Part shown: one piece after another, positions 26,007-34,168 of the stretch
Layout: each line of letters starts with the position of its first letter
Numbering within the stretch: position 1 is the first letter of the stretch
DNA from: Fluviicoccus keumensis
Lineage (GTDB): Bacteria > Pseudomonadota > Gammaproteobacteria > Pseudomonadales > Moraxellaceae
Direction of reading: 5' to 3'
Length of the DNA: 64,000 nucleotides
NCBI RefSeq assembly: GCF_004217445.1
Contig: NZ_SHKX01000013.1
Coordinates: 372,001 to 436,000, forward strand
Notes under the pieces: generated by a model
Seen by the model: only the letters and a program-made list of their open reading frames with translations
Databases searched by the model: none
Told to the model about the DNA's origin: nothing
Translations under genes and position numbers: made by a program

Positions 26007-27086
26007 TCACTTCAACCCATACCAAACCCCGCGTCCACTGCCATACTGCTCCAGATGATTACGCGCGGTCAGGTCGCGGAAATGCTGCTTCAGCGTATTG
26101 CGGCTGGCCCCGGTCAGCTTGATGGCATCCATCATCGTAACGCGCCCGTGCTCCCGGGCGAATTCCACAATTTGCAATGACAGCTCGGGCAGCGCAGCCA
26201 GCACAATCCTTTCACGCTCAACCTTCTTCTCCAGACGCCGCACCTGCTCGGCCAGCGAGCGTAAGAAGAACATCAGCCAGGGCTGCCAATCGGGAGCCTC
26301 CGTGCGGATGGTGCCTTGGGTCTGTCGCAGGGCCAGGTAATAGGCTTCCTTGTTCAGCTCGATCACACTCTCCAACGAGCTGTACGGCACATAGGCATAA
26401 CCGGCCTGAATCAGCAGCAGGGTTGTCAGCACCCGGCTCAAGCGGCCGTTGCCATCCTGAAAGGGGTGAATCTCCAGAAACACCACTACGAAGATCGCGA
26501 TGATCAACAAAGGGTGCAGATACCCCTTCTCCCGCTCCTCATTCACCCACGCCGCCAATTCGGCCATCAGCCGTGGTGTGTCAAACGGCGTGGCGGTCTC
26601 GAAAACGATGCCAATCTGCGCACCACTTTCATCGAAGGCGGCGACGCTGTTCGAGTTTGTCTTGTACCGCCCCCGGTGACGCACATCCTTTTCGCTATGG
26701 CGCAACAGTATCTGGTGCAGTTGCTGGATGTGGTTTTCGTTGAACGGGATGTCCTGCCACGAGCTGAACACCAGGTCCATCAGTTCGGCGTAACCCGCCA
26801 CTTCCTGCTCGTCGCGGGTGTCGAAGGACTGGATGGCCAGATTGGACAGCAAGCGCTCGACCTCGCGGTCAGTCAGCTTGCTGCCCTCAATGCGGGTGCT
26901 TGATCCGATGCTTTCGATGGTCGCCACCCGTCGCAGCGCCGAAAGGCGCTCGGGCGCGAGCGTTCCCAAGGCCCGCCATGCGCCTTTGAATTCGTCGATC
27001 CGGGCAATCAGGCTCAGGATCTCAGGGGTGATCCGGAGAGTGTCTGTACGTAGCATGCAACCAATACTACACCCATTAACACCCAC
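26007..27086 (-). CDS. Fic-domain protein (class II, N-terminal self-inhibition motif, C-terminal winged helix)
   Basis: This 359-residue protein has the catalytic Fic loop HPFQDGNGRLSR (His207), which transfers AMP or a related nucleotide to target hydroxyls. An inhibitory [S/T]xxxE[G/N] helix is present as STRIEG (Glu67 expected to block ATP), N-terminal to the Fic core, which makes it class II and self-silenced. The C-terminal 80 residues form a winged helix (VTMMDAIKLTGASRNTLKQHFRDLTARNHLE), as in many standalone Fic regulators. The start may instead be 27056 (MLRTDTLRITPE). No separate antitoxin gene is adjacent, consistent with built-in inhibition. It sits in a stretch with a foreign-looking small gene. 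Confidence 0.88.
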   Translation of the reverse strand: MGVNGCSIGCMLRTDTLRITPEILSLIARIDEFKGAWRALGTLAPERLSALRRVATIESIGSSTRIEGSKLTDREVERLLSNLAIQSFDTRDEQEVAGYAELMDLVFSSWQDIPFNENHIQQLHQILLRHSEKDVRHRGRYKTNSNSVAAFDESGAQIGIVFETATPFDTPRLMAELAAWVNEEREKGYLHPLLIIAIFVVVFLEIHPFQDGNGRLSRVLTTLLLIQAGYAYVPYSSLESVIELNKEAYYLALRQTQGTIRTEAPDWQPWLMFFLRSLAEQVRRLEKKVERERIVLAALPELSLQIVEFAREHGRVTMMDAIKLTGASRNTLKQHFRDLTARNHLEQYGSGRGVWYGLK

Positions 27087-27232
27087 TCTTGAAGGCTATG
27101 TCGCCGTTAATCGCGGAAAGGGCTTTTCCCTCTCCCAACAACATTGACCCGGCGGCTTGGCGGTCTGTCACACAGCACCGACCGTCAAACGGGAGTATGC
27201 TTGCGGCACACGCTTAACCTCCGGTGCGCCTC

Positions 27233-27994
27233 ATGGCCGAACCCAAATACACCCGCGAAACCGTGCTCTCGGTGCGGCGCTGGACCCCGAAGCTGTTCAG
27301 CTTCACCCTCACCCGCCCGCCCGGCTACCGCTTCACCGCCGGACAGTTCGCGCGCATCGGCCTCGACACCCCGGCAGCCGATGTCTTCCGCGCCTACTCG
27401 ATCGTGTCCTCGCCCTTTGCCGACACCCTCGAATTCTTCTCCATCGTGGTGCCGGACGGCGCGTTCACCTCGCGCCTGCAACACCTGCAGCCCGGCGACA
27501 CGCTGCTGCTCGAAAAGATTCCCTACGGCTTCCTGACGCTGGCCCGCTTCCAGCAACCCGCCCCGCGCGACCTGTGGCTGCTGGCCACCGGCACCGGCCT
27601 GGCACCGTTCCTGTCGATCCTGCAGGACTTCGACGTATGGAAGCAGTACCGGCGCATCGTGCTGGCCTACAGCGTGCGCACGGCGGACGAACTGGCCTAT
27701 AAACCGGAGATCACGGATATTGCCGCCACGTTCGGCGAAAATGGCGCGGAATTCCGGTTTTTACCGATCATTACCCGTGACCCGGAGGCGGCGCTGCATC
27801 AGCGTTTTCCGGCGCTGGTGGCCGATGGCGGGCTGGAACAGGCGGCGGCGCTCAGCCTGCGGCCGGACCGTTCGCACATCATGCTCTGCGGCAATCCGGC
27901 GATGGTGGAGGACACGCGGCAGGCGTTGATGGCGCGGGGGCTGACCATGAACCGGAAGGGGGTGGGGAATATTGCGGTGGAGAATTATTGGTAG
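27233..27994 (+). CDS. fpr: Ferredoxin/flavodoxin--NADP+ reductase
   Basis: This 253-residue flavoprotein transfers electrons between NADPH and ferredoxin or flavodoxin. Marks: FAD-binding RAYSIVSSPF (residues about 54-63) and FFSIVVPDGAFTSRL, nicotinamide-binding LLATGTGLAPFLSIL, RIVLAYSVRTADEL and the C-terminal GVGNIAVENYW, an aromatic terminus as in bacterial FPRs of subclass I. ATG at 27233 is used; GTG at 27224 is in frame and neither has a clear ribosome site. Likely roles are oxidative-stress defence and supply of reduced ferredoxin. Confidence 0.92.
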   Translation: MAEPKYTRETVLSVRRWTPKLFSFTLTRPPGYRFTAGQFARIGLDTPAADVFRAYSIVSSPFADTLEFFSIVVPDGAFTSRLQHLQPGDTLLLEKIPYGFLTLARFQQPAPRDLWLLATGTGLAPFLSILQDFDVWKQYRRIVLAYSVRTADELAYKPEITDIAATFGENGAEFRFLPIITRDPEAALHQRFPALVADGGLEQAAALSLRPDRSHIMLCGNPAMVEDTRQALMARGLTMNRKGVGNIAVENYW

Positions 27995-28080
27995 GGGGGC
28001 AAACGACAACAGCCAAGGCCGAGCTTTCCCCAACGATTCCTCTACACTAAGACGACCATCCCCGGACAAGGACACCCGCC

Positions 28081-28641
28081 ATGAACCCGCCCGTCAAAAT
28101 CCTCGCCATCTCCGGCAGCCTGCGCCGCCAATCCTTCAACACCGCCCTGCTGCGCGCCGCGCAGACGCTGGCGCTGCCGGGCATCACGCTGGAAATCGCC
28201 ACCCTGCATGGCATCCCGCTGTATGACGGCGACCTGGAAGAACAGCAGGGACAACCCGAAGCCGTGGCGGCGCTATGCGCCCGCATTCAGGCCAGCGACG
28301 GCCTGCTGTTCGCCACCCCGGAATACAACAACGGCATTCCCGGCGTGTTCAAGAACGGCATCGACTGGCTGTCCCGTCCGGCTGCGGCGGGCGGCAAACT
28401 GTTCGCCAACCGTCCGGTGGCGGTGATCGGCGCTTCGCCGGGCGGCTTTGGCACCATCATGGCGCAGAATGCCTGGCTGCCCGTGCTGCGAACGCTGGGC
28501 ATGAAACACTGGGCGGGCGGGCGGCTGCTGGTTTCACGCGCGCACCAGCTGATCGGCCCGGACGGCGAAATTCAGGATGATGCGACCAAGAAACTGCTGG
28601 GCGACTTTCTGGCCGGGTTCGCCGCCGCCATCCGGGTCTGA
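28081..28641 (+). CDS. NADPH-dependent FMN reductase (ChrR/YieF-type quinone/chromate reductase)
   Basis: This 186-residue flavodoxin-fold enzyme has the FMN phosphate loop AISGSLRRQSFNTALLRAA, the isoalloxazine-contacting TPEYNNGIPGVFKNGIDWLSRP and ASPGGFGTIMAQNAWLPVLRTLG. The family reduces quinones, azo dyes and chromate by obligate two-electron transfer, limiting redox cycling. It sits 86 bp downstream of fpr on the same strand, so the two may be expressed together as a redox-defence pair. The physiological electron acceptor is not determined by sequence. Confidence 0.9.
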   Translation: MNPPVKILAISGSLRRQSFNTALLRAAQTLALPGITLEIATLHGIPLYDGDLEEQQGQPEAVAALCARIQASDGLLFATPEYNNGIPGVFKNGIDWLSRPAAAGGKLFANRPVAVIGASPGGFGTIMAQNAWLPVLRTLGMKHWAGGRLLVSRAHQLIGPDGEIQDDATKKLLGDFLAGFAAAIRV

Positions 28642-28690
28642 ATGCCGGGGCGGCCGCCCCACCGGCAAAACCGATTAGGGAACGCTATTG

Positions 28691-28993
28691 ATGAAAAATT
28701 TGCTGATTGTCATCGTCAGTGGCTTGGGAATAAGCGCCGCTCTGGCGCTCATGATTTCTCACTTCACATCAGCGGCTTTTCTCTCCACCACCTTCTTCAT
28801 CTGGGCAGCCATCTTCCTGAATGCTTCCATTGCGGCTTGGGAAGATGTCTTGCCCGGCGGCTTTGACAATCCCAATGATGAAATGCCCGTGGCGATGACC
28901 GGGAAAAAGCGGCTGCTTTATTGGTCAGGCGCCTGCGGCGGCACTCTCACCTTGACGGCCGTTGGATTCGCGCTGTATCAACATGGTTTCTAA
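28691..28993 (+). CDS. Small membrane protein of unknown function
   Basis: This 100-residue protein is not assigned to a family. It shows three hydrophobic segments (about residues 4-25, 30-50 and 78-97) with an acidic loop, AWEDVLPGGFDNPNDEMP, between the second and third. The ATG at 28691 follows GGGAACG; an upstream TTG could also start it. It lies between the FMN reductase and the VOC gene on the same strand. The loop sequence suggests a topology with one short exposed acidic stretch; no enzymatic motif is visible. Confidence 0.6.
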   Translation: MKNLLIVIVSGLGISAALALMISHFTSAAFLSTTFFIWAAIFLNASIAAWEDVLPGGFDNPNDEMPVAMTGKKRLLYWSGACGGTLTLTAVGFALYQHGF

Positions 28994-29015
28994 CGAAAAA
29001 ACAGGGACGTCCATC

Positions 29016-29501
29016 ATGCCAACCCCCGCCAAAAACACCATCTGCCTCTGGTACGACCGCGACGCCGAAACCGCCGCCCGCTTCTACGCCGAAACCTTCC
29101 CCGACTCCGCCGTCCGCGCCGTGCATCGCGCTCCGGCGGACTATCCCTCCGGCAAGCAGGGCGACGTGCTGACCGTCGAATTCACCGTCATGGGCATTCC
29201 CTGCCTGGGCCTGAACGGCGGCCCCGGCGTCGCCCACAACTGGGCCTTCTCGTTTCAGGTCGCCACGATCGATCAGGAAGAAACCGACCGCTACTGGAAC
29301 GCCATCATCAGCAATGGCGGCGAAGCCAGCGCCTGCGGCTGGTGCAAGGACAAATGGGGGATCTCCTGGCAAATCACCCCGGTGGCGCTGACCGAAGCCA
29401 TCGCCGGGCCGGATGCAGCCGCCGCCAAGCGGGTGTTCGAGGTGATGATGGAGATGGGGAAAATCGACGTGGCCAAGATTGAGGCGGCGCGGCGGGGGTG
29501 A
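29016..29501 (+). CDS. VOC-superfamily protein (PF06983, PhnB-like)
   Basis: This 161-residue protein has the PF06983 arrangement: ICLWYDRDAETAARFYAETFPDSAV at the start, VEFTVMGIPCLGLNGGP in the centre, and ACGWCKDKWGISWQITP near the end. Despite the historical '3-demethylubiquinone methyltransferase' label, members are glyoxalase-fold proteins of mostly unknown reaction. The start at 29016 is set by AGGGA upstream. It is followed at 29519 by a palindromic repeat unit and the DUF559 gene. Confidence 0.85.
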   Translation: MPTPAKNTICLWYDRDAETAARFYAETFPDSAVRAVHRAPADYPSGKQGDVLTVEFTVMGIPCLGLNGGPGVAHNWAFSFQVATIDQEETDRYWNAIISNGGEASACGWCKDKWGISWQITPVALTEAIAGPDAAAAKRVFEVMMEMGKIDVAKIEAARRG

Positions 29502-29518
29502 GCCCCAAACACGACTTC

Positions 29519-29671
29519 TTCCCTCCTGCAACGCAGGGGGGAGCCGCGAAGGCAGCAGGGGGGTCAACGGTGGGACACTGAACAAGCTCTCTAAAACGGG
29601 AGTTCTGCTCAGCCAACCGCTGTTACCCCCCAGCCCTGCGGGCAGCCCCCCTACTCCGTAGGAGGGCGTAA
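29519..29671. repeat. 153-bp MITE-like palindromic unit, copy 1 (left of DUF559 gene)
   Basis: The unit starts TTCCCTCCTGCAACGCAGGG and ends AGGAGGGCGTAA; its outer ends are inverted complements (CCCTCCT/AGGAGGG) and it is built of two C-run/G-run hairpins. An equal-length direct copy lies at 30070-30222 on the other side of the DUF559 gene, and the last 66 bp of the two copies are nearly identical. Confidence 0.75.
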
Positions 29672-29696
29672 AAGCATTGTGATGAAAAGGGATTTC

Positions 29697-30062
29697 ATGA
29701 AAACCTACAATTCCGCGTTGATTTCCCGCGCCCGCCTCATGCGCGCTGACATGACGCCCGGCGAGCGCCATGTCTGGCATCGCTGTTTGCGGCGACTGCC
29801 CTACAAATTCCGACGGCAGCGACCCTTTGGCCGTTTTATCGCGGACTTCTACAGCCCGGAACTCAAACTGGTGATCGAGATAGATGGCGACTCGCATGCC
29901 GATGAAGCGGCAAAAGCCTACGACGCGGAACGAACCTTGTACCTGCAAAGTCTGGGGCTGACCGTACTTCGTTTCACCAATCAGGAGGTGATACGGGAAA
30001 CCGAGGCGGTACTAACCCGATTGCAGCAGCTATGCGACCAGCAATCCCCTGCCCCCCGATGA
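29697..30062 (+). CDS. DUF559-family endonuclease-like protein
   Basis: This 121-residue protein belongs to DUF559, a Vsr/MutH-like restriction-endonuclease fold. Conserved features are the N-terminal RARLMRADMTPGERHVW, the LPYKFRRQRPFGRFIADFYS strand with a catalytic-type Asp, and LKLVIEIDGDSHADEAAKAYDAER with E-x-D, completing a D-ExD(K)-like site. ATG at 29697 is favoured by AAGGG; upstream starts at 29679/29682 are weaker. The gene is enclosed by two direct 153-bp copies of a palindromic unit, the downstream one beginning 8 bp after the stop codon. This hints that gene and repeats move or amplify as a cassette. The biological role is unknown. Confidence 0.85.
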   Translation: MKTYNSALISRARLMRADMTPGERHVWHRCLRRLPYKFRRQRPFGRFIADFYSPELKLVIEIDGDSHADEAAKAYDAERTLYLQSLGLTVLRFTNQEVIRETEAVLTRLQQLCDQQSPAPR

Positions 30063-30069
30063 TGAATCC

Positions 30070-30222
30070 TTCCCTCCTACGGAGTAGGGGGGATGTCACG
30101 CAGTGACAGGGGGGTTGCGGAAAGGAGCCCGAACACTTCCTTCGCAAAAGGCTTCGTGCTCAGCTAACCGCTGTTACCCCCCAGCCCTGTGGGCAGCCCC
30201 CCTGTTCCACAGGAGGGCGTAA
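30070..30222. repeat. 153-bp MITE-like palindromic unit, copy 2 (right of DUF559 gene)
   Basis: This copy has the same length, orientation and architecture as 29519-29671. The start is TTCCCTCCTACGGAGTAGGG and the end AGGAGGGCGTAA. The shared right part begins at TGCTCAGC near 30158. It fills the gap between the DUF559 gene and the convergent START-like gene. Confidence 0.75.
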
Positions 30223-30240
30223 AACGCGCCATTTTCCCCC

Positions 30241-30966
30241 TCACGGCGTATTGAACACCGGGAACGGCAACGGCGTTTTGTCCTCCAGATACGCCTTGTA
30301 ATCCATCATGCGCTGAAAGCCCACCAGAATGCTGTACGGCGCGGCGCGCTGGATGAAGTTGTTCGCCCAGCCCGGCACCCGCCCGCCCGGATCGACATAG
30401 CCCTCCGCCTCCACGAAGACCCGGTTACCCGCCAGCGGCGAAATGCGGATGGTCATGTCCTCCGCCTTCATCCGCACCAGCGGCGGCTCTTCCGGAATCA
30501 GGTCGGGATAGGCCTTGACCCGCACCACCAGCGTCCGGTTGTCACGGGTTTGCGGCTCCAGCGTCAACACACCGGGAACATCACGGTTGGGCACGCCGTG
30601 CGGGGCGCGGTGCTTGATGTAGAAATAGTATTCGGTATCCGATTTTTTCTTCAAAATCCTGGCGTCCAGCACTTCCCAATACCATTTGCGATAGTTATCA
30701 AAATCCAGCAGCACCCGTACATAGGCTTCCACGGTGCCGTCCAGCGCGGCTTCGGCCTTAAAGGAGCGGAAACGCTTGCCGTCCTCCTGCTTCACCCAGG
30801 TCTTGATGTTGCGCAGGCGGTCGTTGCGCACCAGCCGCCATTCATTGGTCAGCTTGTCCTGCAACACATCCAGGTCATCATCCTCAGCGGCGTGGGCGAC
30901 GGCGGGAAACGTCAGAGGCAGCATGGCCACCAGCAGCAGCATGCTCAGGTACGAAGTGAAACGCAT
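30241..30966 (-). CDS. Secreted START/SRPBCC-like lipid-binding protein, copy 1
   Basis: This 241-residue protein has a Sec signal peptide (to about residue 25, VAHAA) and a helix-grip START-like domain. Conserved with the paralog at 38227 are NEWxxVxND, IKTWVKQEDGKR(F/Y)RSFK, KWYWEVLDARILKKKS, HRAPHGVPNRDVPGVLTLEP and VEAEGYVDPGGRVPGWANNFIQR. Such domains bind a hydrophobic ligand in a deep cavity; here it acts in the periplasm. ATG at 30966 is used because it directly precedes the signal peptide. The ligand is unknown, although the neighbouring monooxygenase and lipid genes are suggestive. Confidence 0.75.
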   Translation of the reverse strand: MRFTSYLSMLLLVAMLPLTFPAVAHAAEDDDLDVLQDKLTNEWRLVRNDRLRNIKTWVKQEDGKRFRSFKAEAALDGTVEAYVRVLLDFDNYRKWYWEVLDARILKKKSDTEYYFYIKHRAPHGVPNRDVPGVLTLEPQTRDNRTLVVRVKAYPDLIPEEPPLVRMKAEDMTIRISPLAGNRVFVEAEGYVDPGGRVPGWANNFIQRAAPYSILVGFQRMMDYKAYLEDKTPLPFPVFNTP

Positions 30967-31123
30967 GGAGGAAAACTCCCGGGGTGTGCAGTGGCTCTGC
31001 ATCTGGATAGAAAGATTGTTTTTCTAGGATGACACCGATGCGCGCGGAAGGGAAATGAACAGAGCCCCAAAAAGTGCCGCCCTGTATCGGGCGGCCAAAG
31101 AGGGTTCACCGATCTAACGGCGC

Positions 31124-32590
31124 TCACGCCACCGCGTTGTACGCCCCCATATCCAGCTTCTTCGTCCGCAACACATATTCAAAACTGAAGCCCGGCCACA
31201 TCGTCGAATTGGTGCCGTCGGCGTTCAGGTACCAGCTCTGGCAACCCGACAGCCACGAGCTGTTGCGCATGCGCTCCTGGAAGCCGTCGAATTGCGCCTG
31301 CATCACGTCTTCCTTCACGTCCAGATAACGCAGCTTCTGCTTCAGCAGGGTCTTGGTGTACTTGGCGATGTACTTGTATTGCGCCTCCTGGTAGATCAGT
31401 ACCGAGGTATGGCCCGGTCCGGAATTCGGCCCCATCGTCAGCAGCATGTTCGGGAAACGGCTCACGTTCATGCCGTAGTAGGCCTTGGCCTGCCCGCCCC
31501 AGTAATCGCTCAGCGACACGCCGCCGATGCCCTTGATGGCGAAGGGGAAGGCCGGTGCGCCGATCTCGTAGCCGGTGCAGTAGATGATGACATCCAGCGG
31601 ATGTTCCACGCCGTCACTGGTGCGCACGCCCGCCGGGGTGATTTCGGTAATGCCTTCGGTAATCAGGTGCACGTTCGGCCGCGCGAAAGCGGGAAACCAG
31701 TCGTCAGAGACCAGCGTACGCTTGCAGCCCACCTTGTAGTCCGGGGTCAGCTTGCGGCGCAGCACCGGGTCTTTAATGTGCTTGTGCAGCGCGCGCTTGT
31801 GCATCAGCTCGCCCACTTTCAGCAGTTGCGGATACCACAAAATCGCGGGCAGCGCCGATTCCATCGTCCAGTACAGGCCCAGCCGGTGCGCCTTCTGCTT
31901 CCACGGGTGCTTCGCCCAGTCACGCTGCTGCTTCTCGGTGAAGGTGCGGTTGAACTTCGGCATCACCCAGGACGGCGTGCGCTGGAAGACCTTCAGGTCG
32001 GCGACTTCACCGGCCACGTTCGGCACCACCTGGATGGCTGACGCGCCCGAGCCGATGACGCCGACGCGCTTGCCGCGCAAGTCGATGGACGAGTCCCAGC
32101 GCGCGGCGTGCAGCGCCTTGCCCTGGAAGGTGTCCATGCCCTTGATCTCGGGATACTTGGGGTGGCTGAGCGCGCCGGTGGCGGGCACCAGCACGCGGGC
32201 TTCGGTGATCTGACCGTCGTCGGTGGTGATGATCCAGCGGCCGGACTTCTCGTCAAAGCTGGCGTCGGTGACGCGGGTGGAGAAACGGATGTAGGGCTCC
32301 ATGCCGTACTGGTTGGCGCACTCTTCGATATAGCGGCGGATGTCTTCTTGCCGCGAAAAGGCTTCCGGCCATTTCGGGTTGGGCGCGAAGGAGTAGCTGT
32401 ACAGGTGCGAGGGGACGTCGCAGGCGCAACCCGGATAGGTGTTGGTGCGCCAGGAACCGCCGACGCCCTCTTCCCCTTCAAAAATCACGAAATTGAGGAT
32501 CCCGGCGTTCTTCAGTTCAATCCCGGTGCCCAGCCCGGCGAAACCGGCTCCGATAATGGCGACATCAACGTGTTTGCGTGGCTCTGTCAT
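31124..32590 (-). CDS. Flavin-containing (Baeyer-Villiger-type) monooxygenase
   Basis: This 488-residue enzyme has two Rossmann motifs, GAGFAG (residues 14-19) for FAD and GSGASA near residue 180 for NADPH, around the Baeyer-Villiger fingerprint FxGxxxHxxxW(P/D), seen as FQGKALHAARWD at residues 155-166. Further family marks are GGSWRTNTYPGCACDVPSHLYSYSF and YCTGYEIG. It inserts oxygen next to ketones or oxidises heteroatoms using NADPH and O2. There is no clear operon partner; the START-like gene follows on the same strand. The substrate is probably a cyclic or long-chain ketone, which is inference. Confidence 0.92.
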   Translation of the reverse strand: MTEPRKHVDVAIIGAGFAGLGTGIELKNAGILNFVIFEGEEGVGGSWRTNTYPGCACDVPSHLYSYSFAPNPKWPEAFSRQEDIRRYIEECANQYGMEPYIRFSTRVTDASFDEKSGRWIITTDDGQITEARVLVPATGALSHPKYPEIKGMDTFQGKALHAARWDSSIDLRGKRVGVIGSGASAIQVVPNVAGEVADLKVFQRTPSWVMPKFNRTFTEKQQRDWAKHPWKQKAHRLGLYWTMESALPAILWYPQLLKVGELMHKRALHKHIKDPVLRRKLTPDYKVGCKRTLVSDDWFPAFARPNVHLITEGITEITPAGVRTSDGVEHPLDVIIYCTGYEIGAPAFPFAIKGIGGVSLSDYWGGQAKAYYGMNVSRFPNMLLTMGPNSGPGHTSVLIYQEAQYKYIAKYTKTLLKQKLRYLDVKEDVMQAQFDGFQERMRNSSWLSGCQSWYLNADGTNSTMWPGFSFEYVLRTKKLDMGAYNAVA

Positions 32591-32906
32591 GGTGAGTCTC
32601 TCGGTTCAGGTTCACTCGCCGCCTGCATGTGTCGTCAGGCGCATCAGTGTCATCAAAAGCTGTAACACTGTTCGATGTAATCCTAGAGGCAATTACCATA
32701 CGCTTTGTAGGTTATTTGGTGTCAGGAATTATCATTTGGGGTCAATCTGCTACAAAAAATGTGGTTTTTAGCTGAACGGTTGGGACGCCCCTGTCCTGAT
32801 GGTCAGGTCGCGCTTTCAGAAGGCGGGATTCGTGGCAATGACAACGAATTCCAAATAATATGTATTTCAGATACTACTTATCAGCCCGCCCCGAGACCTA
32901 GCCGCC
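32591..32906. promoter_or_regulatory. Divergent intergenic region (monooxygenase / nsrR) with NsrR-like site
   Basis: This 316-bp AT-richer region separates the monooxygenase start from the nsrR start and holds no gene. At 32857-32879 it contains AATATGTATTT-C-AGATACTACTT, whose left half matches the NsrR consensus AAGATGYATTT at 10 of 11 positions and whose right half matches at 7 of 11. That fits NsrR autoregulation and control of the RIC/NnrS operon. Confidence 0.5.
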
Positions 32907-33386
32907 GTGAGACTGAACACCTTTACCGACTACAGCCTGCGTACGCTGATCTACCTCGGCCTGCAGGAGACCGGCACGCTGTCGACACGGGCGGAAATCG
33001 CGCAGGCCTACGGCATTTCCGACAACCACCTGATGAAGGTGACGGGCTGGCTGGCGCGCGAGGGCTACATCGAGGCCTTCCGGGGCCATGGCGGCGGCAT
33101 CCGCCTGGCCCGCGACGCTGAAGCCATCAATGTCGGCGAGGTGGTGCGCCGCTGCGAGGCGGACATTCCGCTGGTGGAATGCCTGGAATGCGGCGGCTCC
33201 GATTGCCGCATCGCGGCGGTGTGCACGCTGAAATCGGCGCTGCTGGAAGCGGTGGAGGCGATGTACGCCGTCCTCGACCGTTACACGCTGCGCGACCTGC
33301 TGGGCCGGGAATCCGCCCTGCGCCGCATCCTGATGCGGCCTGAATCCCTTGTTTCACTCCAACCCGTTACGGGAGAACCGTCATGA
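32907..33386 (+). CDS. nsrR: Rrf2-family NO-sensing repressor
   Basis: This 159-residue Rrf2 protein is the likely nitric-oxide sensor of the cluster. The N-terminal winged helix reads MRLNTFTDYSLRTLIYLGLQ, then AEIAQAYGISDNHLMKVTGWLA and RGHGGGIRLAR. A C-terminal Cys set (C92-x2-C95-x4-C100-x5-C106, in ECLECGGSDCRIAAVC) provides Fe-S ligands; NO attack on the cluster releases DNA in characterised NsrR. The start is GTG without a clear ribosome site. It overlaps the RIC gene by ATGA, so regulator and target are coupled, and an NsrR-like palindrome lies 28 bp upstream. Confidence 0.92.
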   Translation: MRLNTFTDYSLRTLIYLGLQETGTLSTRAEIAQAYGISDNHLMKVTGWLAREGYIEAFRGHGGGIRLARDAEAINVGEVVRRCEADIPLVECLECGGSDCRIAAVCTLKSALLEAVEAMYAVLDRYTLRDLLGRESALRRILMRPESLVSLQPVTGEPS

Positions 33387-34132
33387 CCCTGCTTCAACAA
33401 CCCCTCGGCGCGCTCGCCACCTCCATTCCCGGCGCCACCGCGCTGTTCCGCGAACACAAGCTGGACTTCTGCTGCGAGGGGCGGCGCAGCCTGGGCGAAG
33501 CCGCCGCCGCGCGCGGTCTGGACGCGGCGGCGCTGGCCGCCCGCCTGGAAAGCCTGCAAACCGGCGCCAGCCCCAGCGGTGACTGGCGCGGCGCGGGTAA
33601 CGCCAAGCTGATCGACCACCTGCTGACGAATTTCCACCAGAAGCATCGCGCCCAGTTGCCGGAGCTGCTGCGGCTGGCGCAACGGGTGGAATACGTGCAC
33701 GGCGCCAAGCCGGAATGTCCGGTGGGGCTGTCCAACCTGCTGGCGGAGATGCAGATGGAGCTGGAAGGTCACATGGCCAAGGAAGAACAGATCCTGTTCC
33801 CGATGCTGGCCAACAGCCACGGCGGCCTGCCGGAAGGCCCGATTGCGGTGATGCGCGCCGAGCATGTGCAGCACGGCGGCGCGCTGGCTGAGCTTGAACG
33901 GCTGACGGACAACATCACGCCGCCGGTCAACGCCTGCAACACCTGGCGGGCGCTGTACCTGGGACTGGCCGCCTTCCGCGACGACCTGATCCAGCATATC
34001 CATCTGGAAAACAACATCCTGTTTGAAGGACTGGCGGCCCGTCCGGCGAACGCCGAACCCGCGCCGGTGCCCGGCGGCAAGGGTTGCGGCTGTGGTGGTG
34101 GTGGCGGTGCGGGCGGCGGCGGCTGCCACTAA
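33383..34132 (+). CDS. Iron-sulphur cluster repair diiron protein RIC (YtfE/ScdA/DnrN) with Gly-Cys tail
   Basis: This 249-residue protein repairs nitrosative and oxidative damage to Fe-S clusters. It has the ScdA_N domain with FREHKLDFCCEGRRSL (Cys30-Cys31) and a haemerythrin-like diiron bundle whose probable ligands are His85, His130, Glu134, His161, His205 or His207 and Glu209. Unusually it continues after the bundle into a tail of about 19 residues (231-249) of mostly Gly with Cys235, Cys237, Cys248 and a terminal His, not part of E. coli YtfE. It is translated by ATGA overlap with nsrR and followed by a cupin and two nnrS genes, a compact NO-response operon. Confidence 0.92.
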   Translation: MTLLQQPLGALATSIPGATALFREHKLDFCCEGRRSLGEAAAARGLDAAALAARLESLQTGASPSGDWRGAGNAKLIDHLLTNFHQKHRAQLPELLRLAQRVEYVHGAKPECPVGLSNLLAEMQMELEGHMAKEEQILFPMLANSHGGLPEGPIAVMRAEHVQHGGALAELERLTDNITPPVNACNTWRALYLGLAAFRDDLIQHIHLENNILFEGLAARPANAEPAPVPGGKGCGCGGGGGAGGGGCH

Positions 34133-34168
34133 GCGCCCGCCTTCAACCAGCAAGCAGAGGAGACGGTC

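Noticed and set aside
29519..30222. CRISPR array from the repeated C-run/G-run blocks
   Set aside because: There are only two long copies separated by a gene, with palindromic ends and no spacer series.
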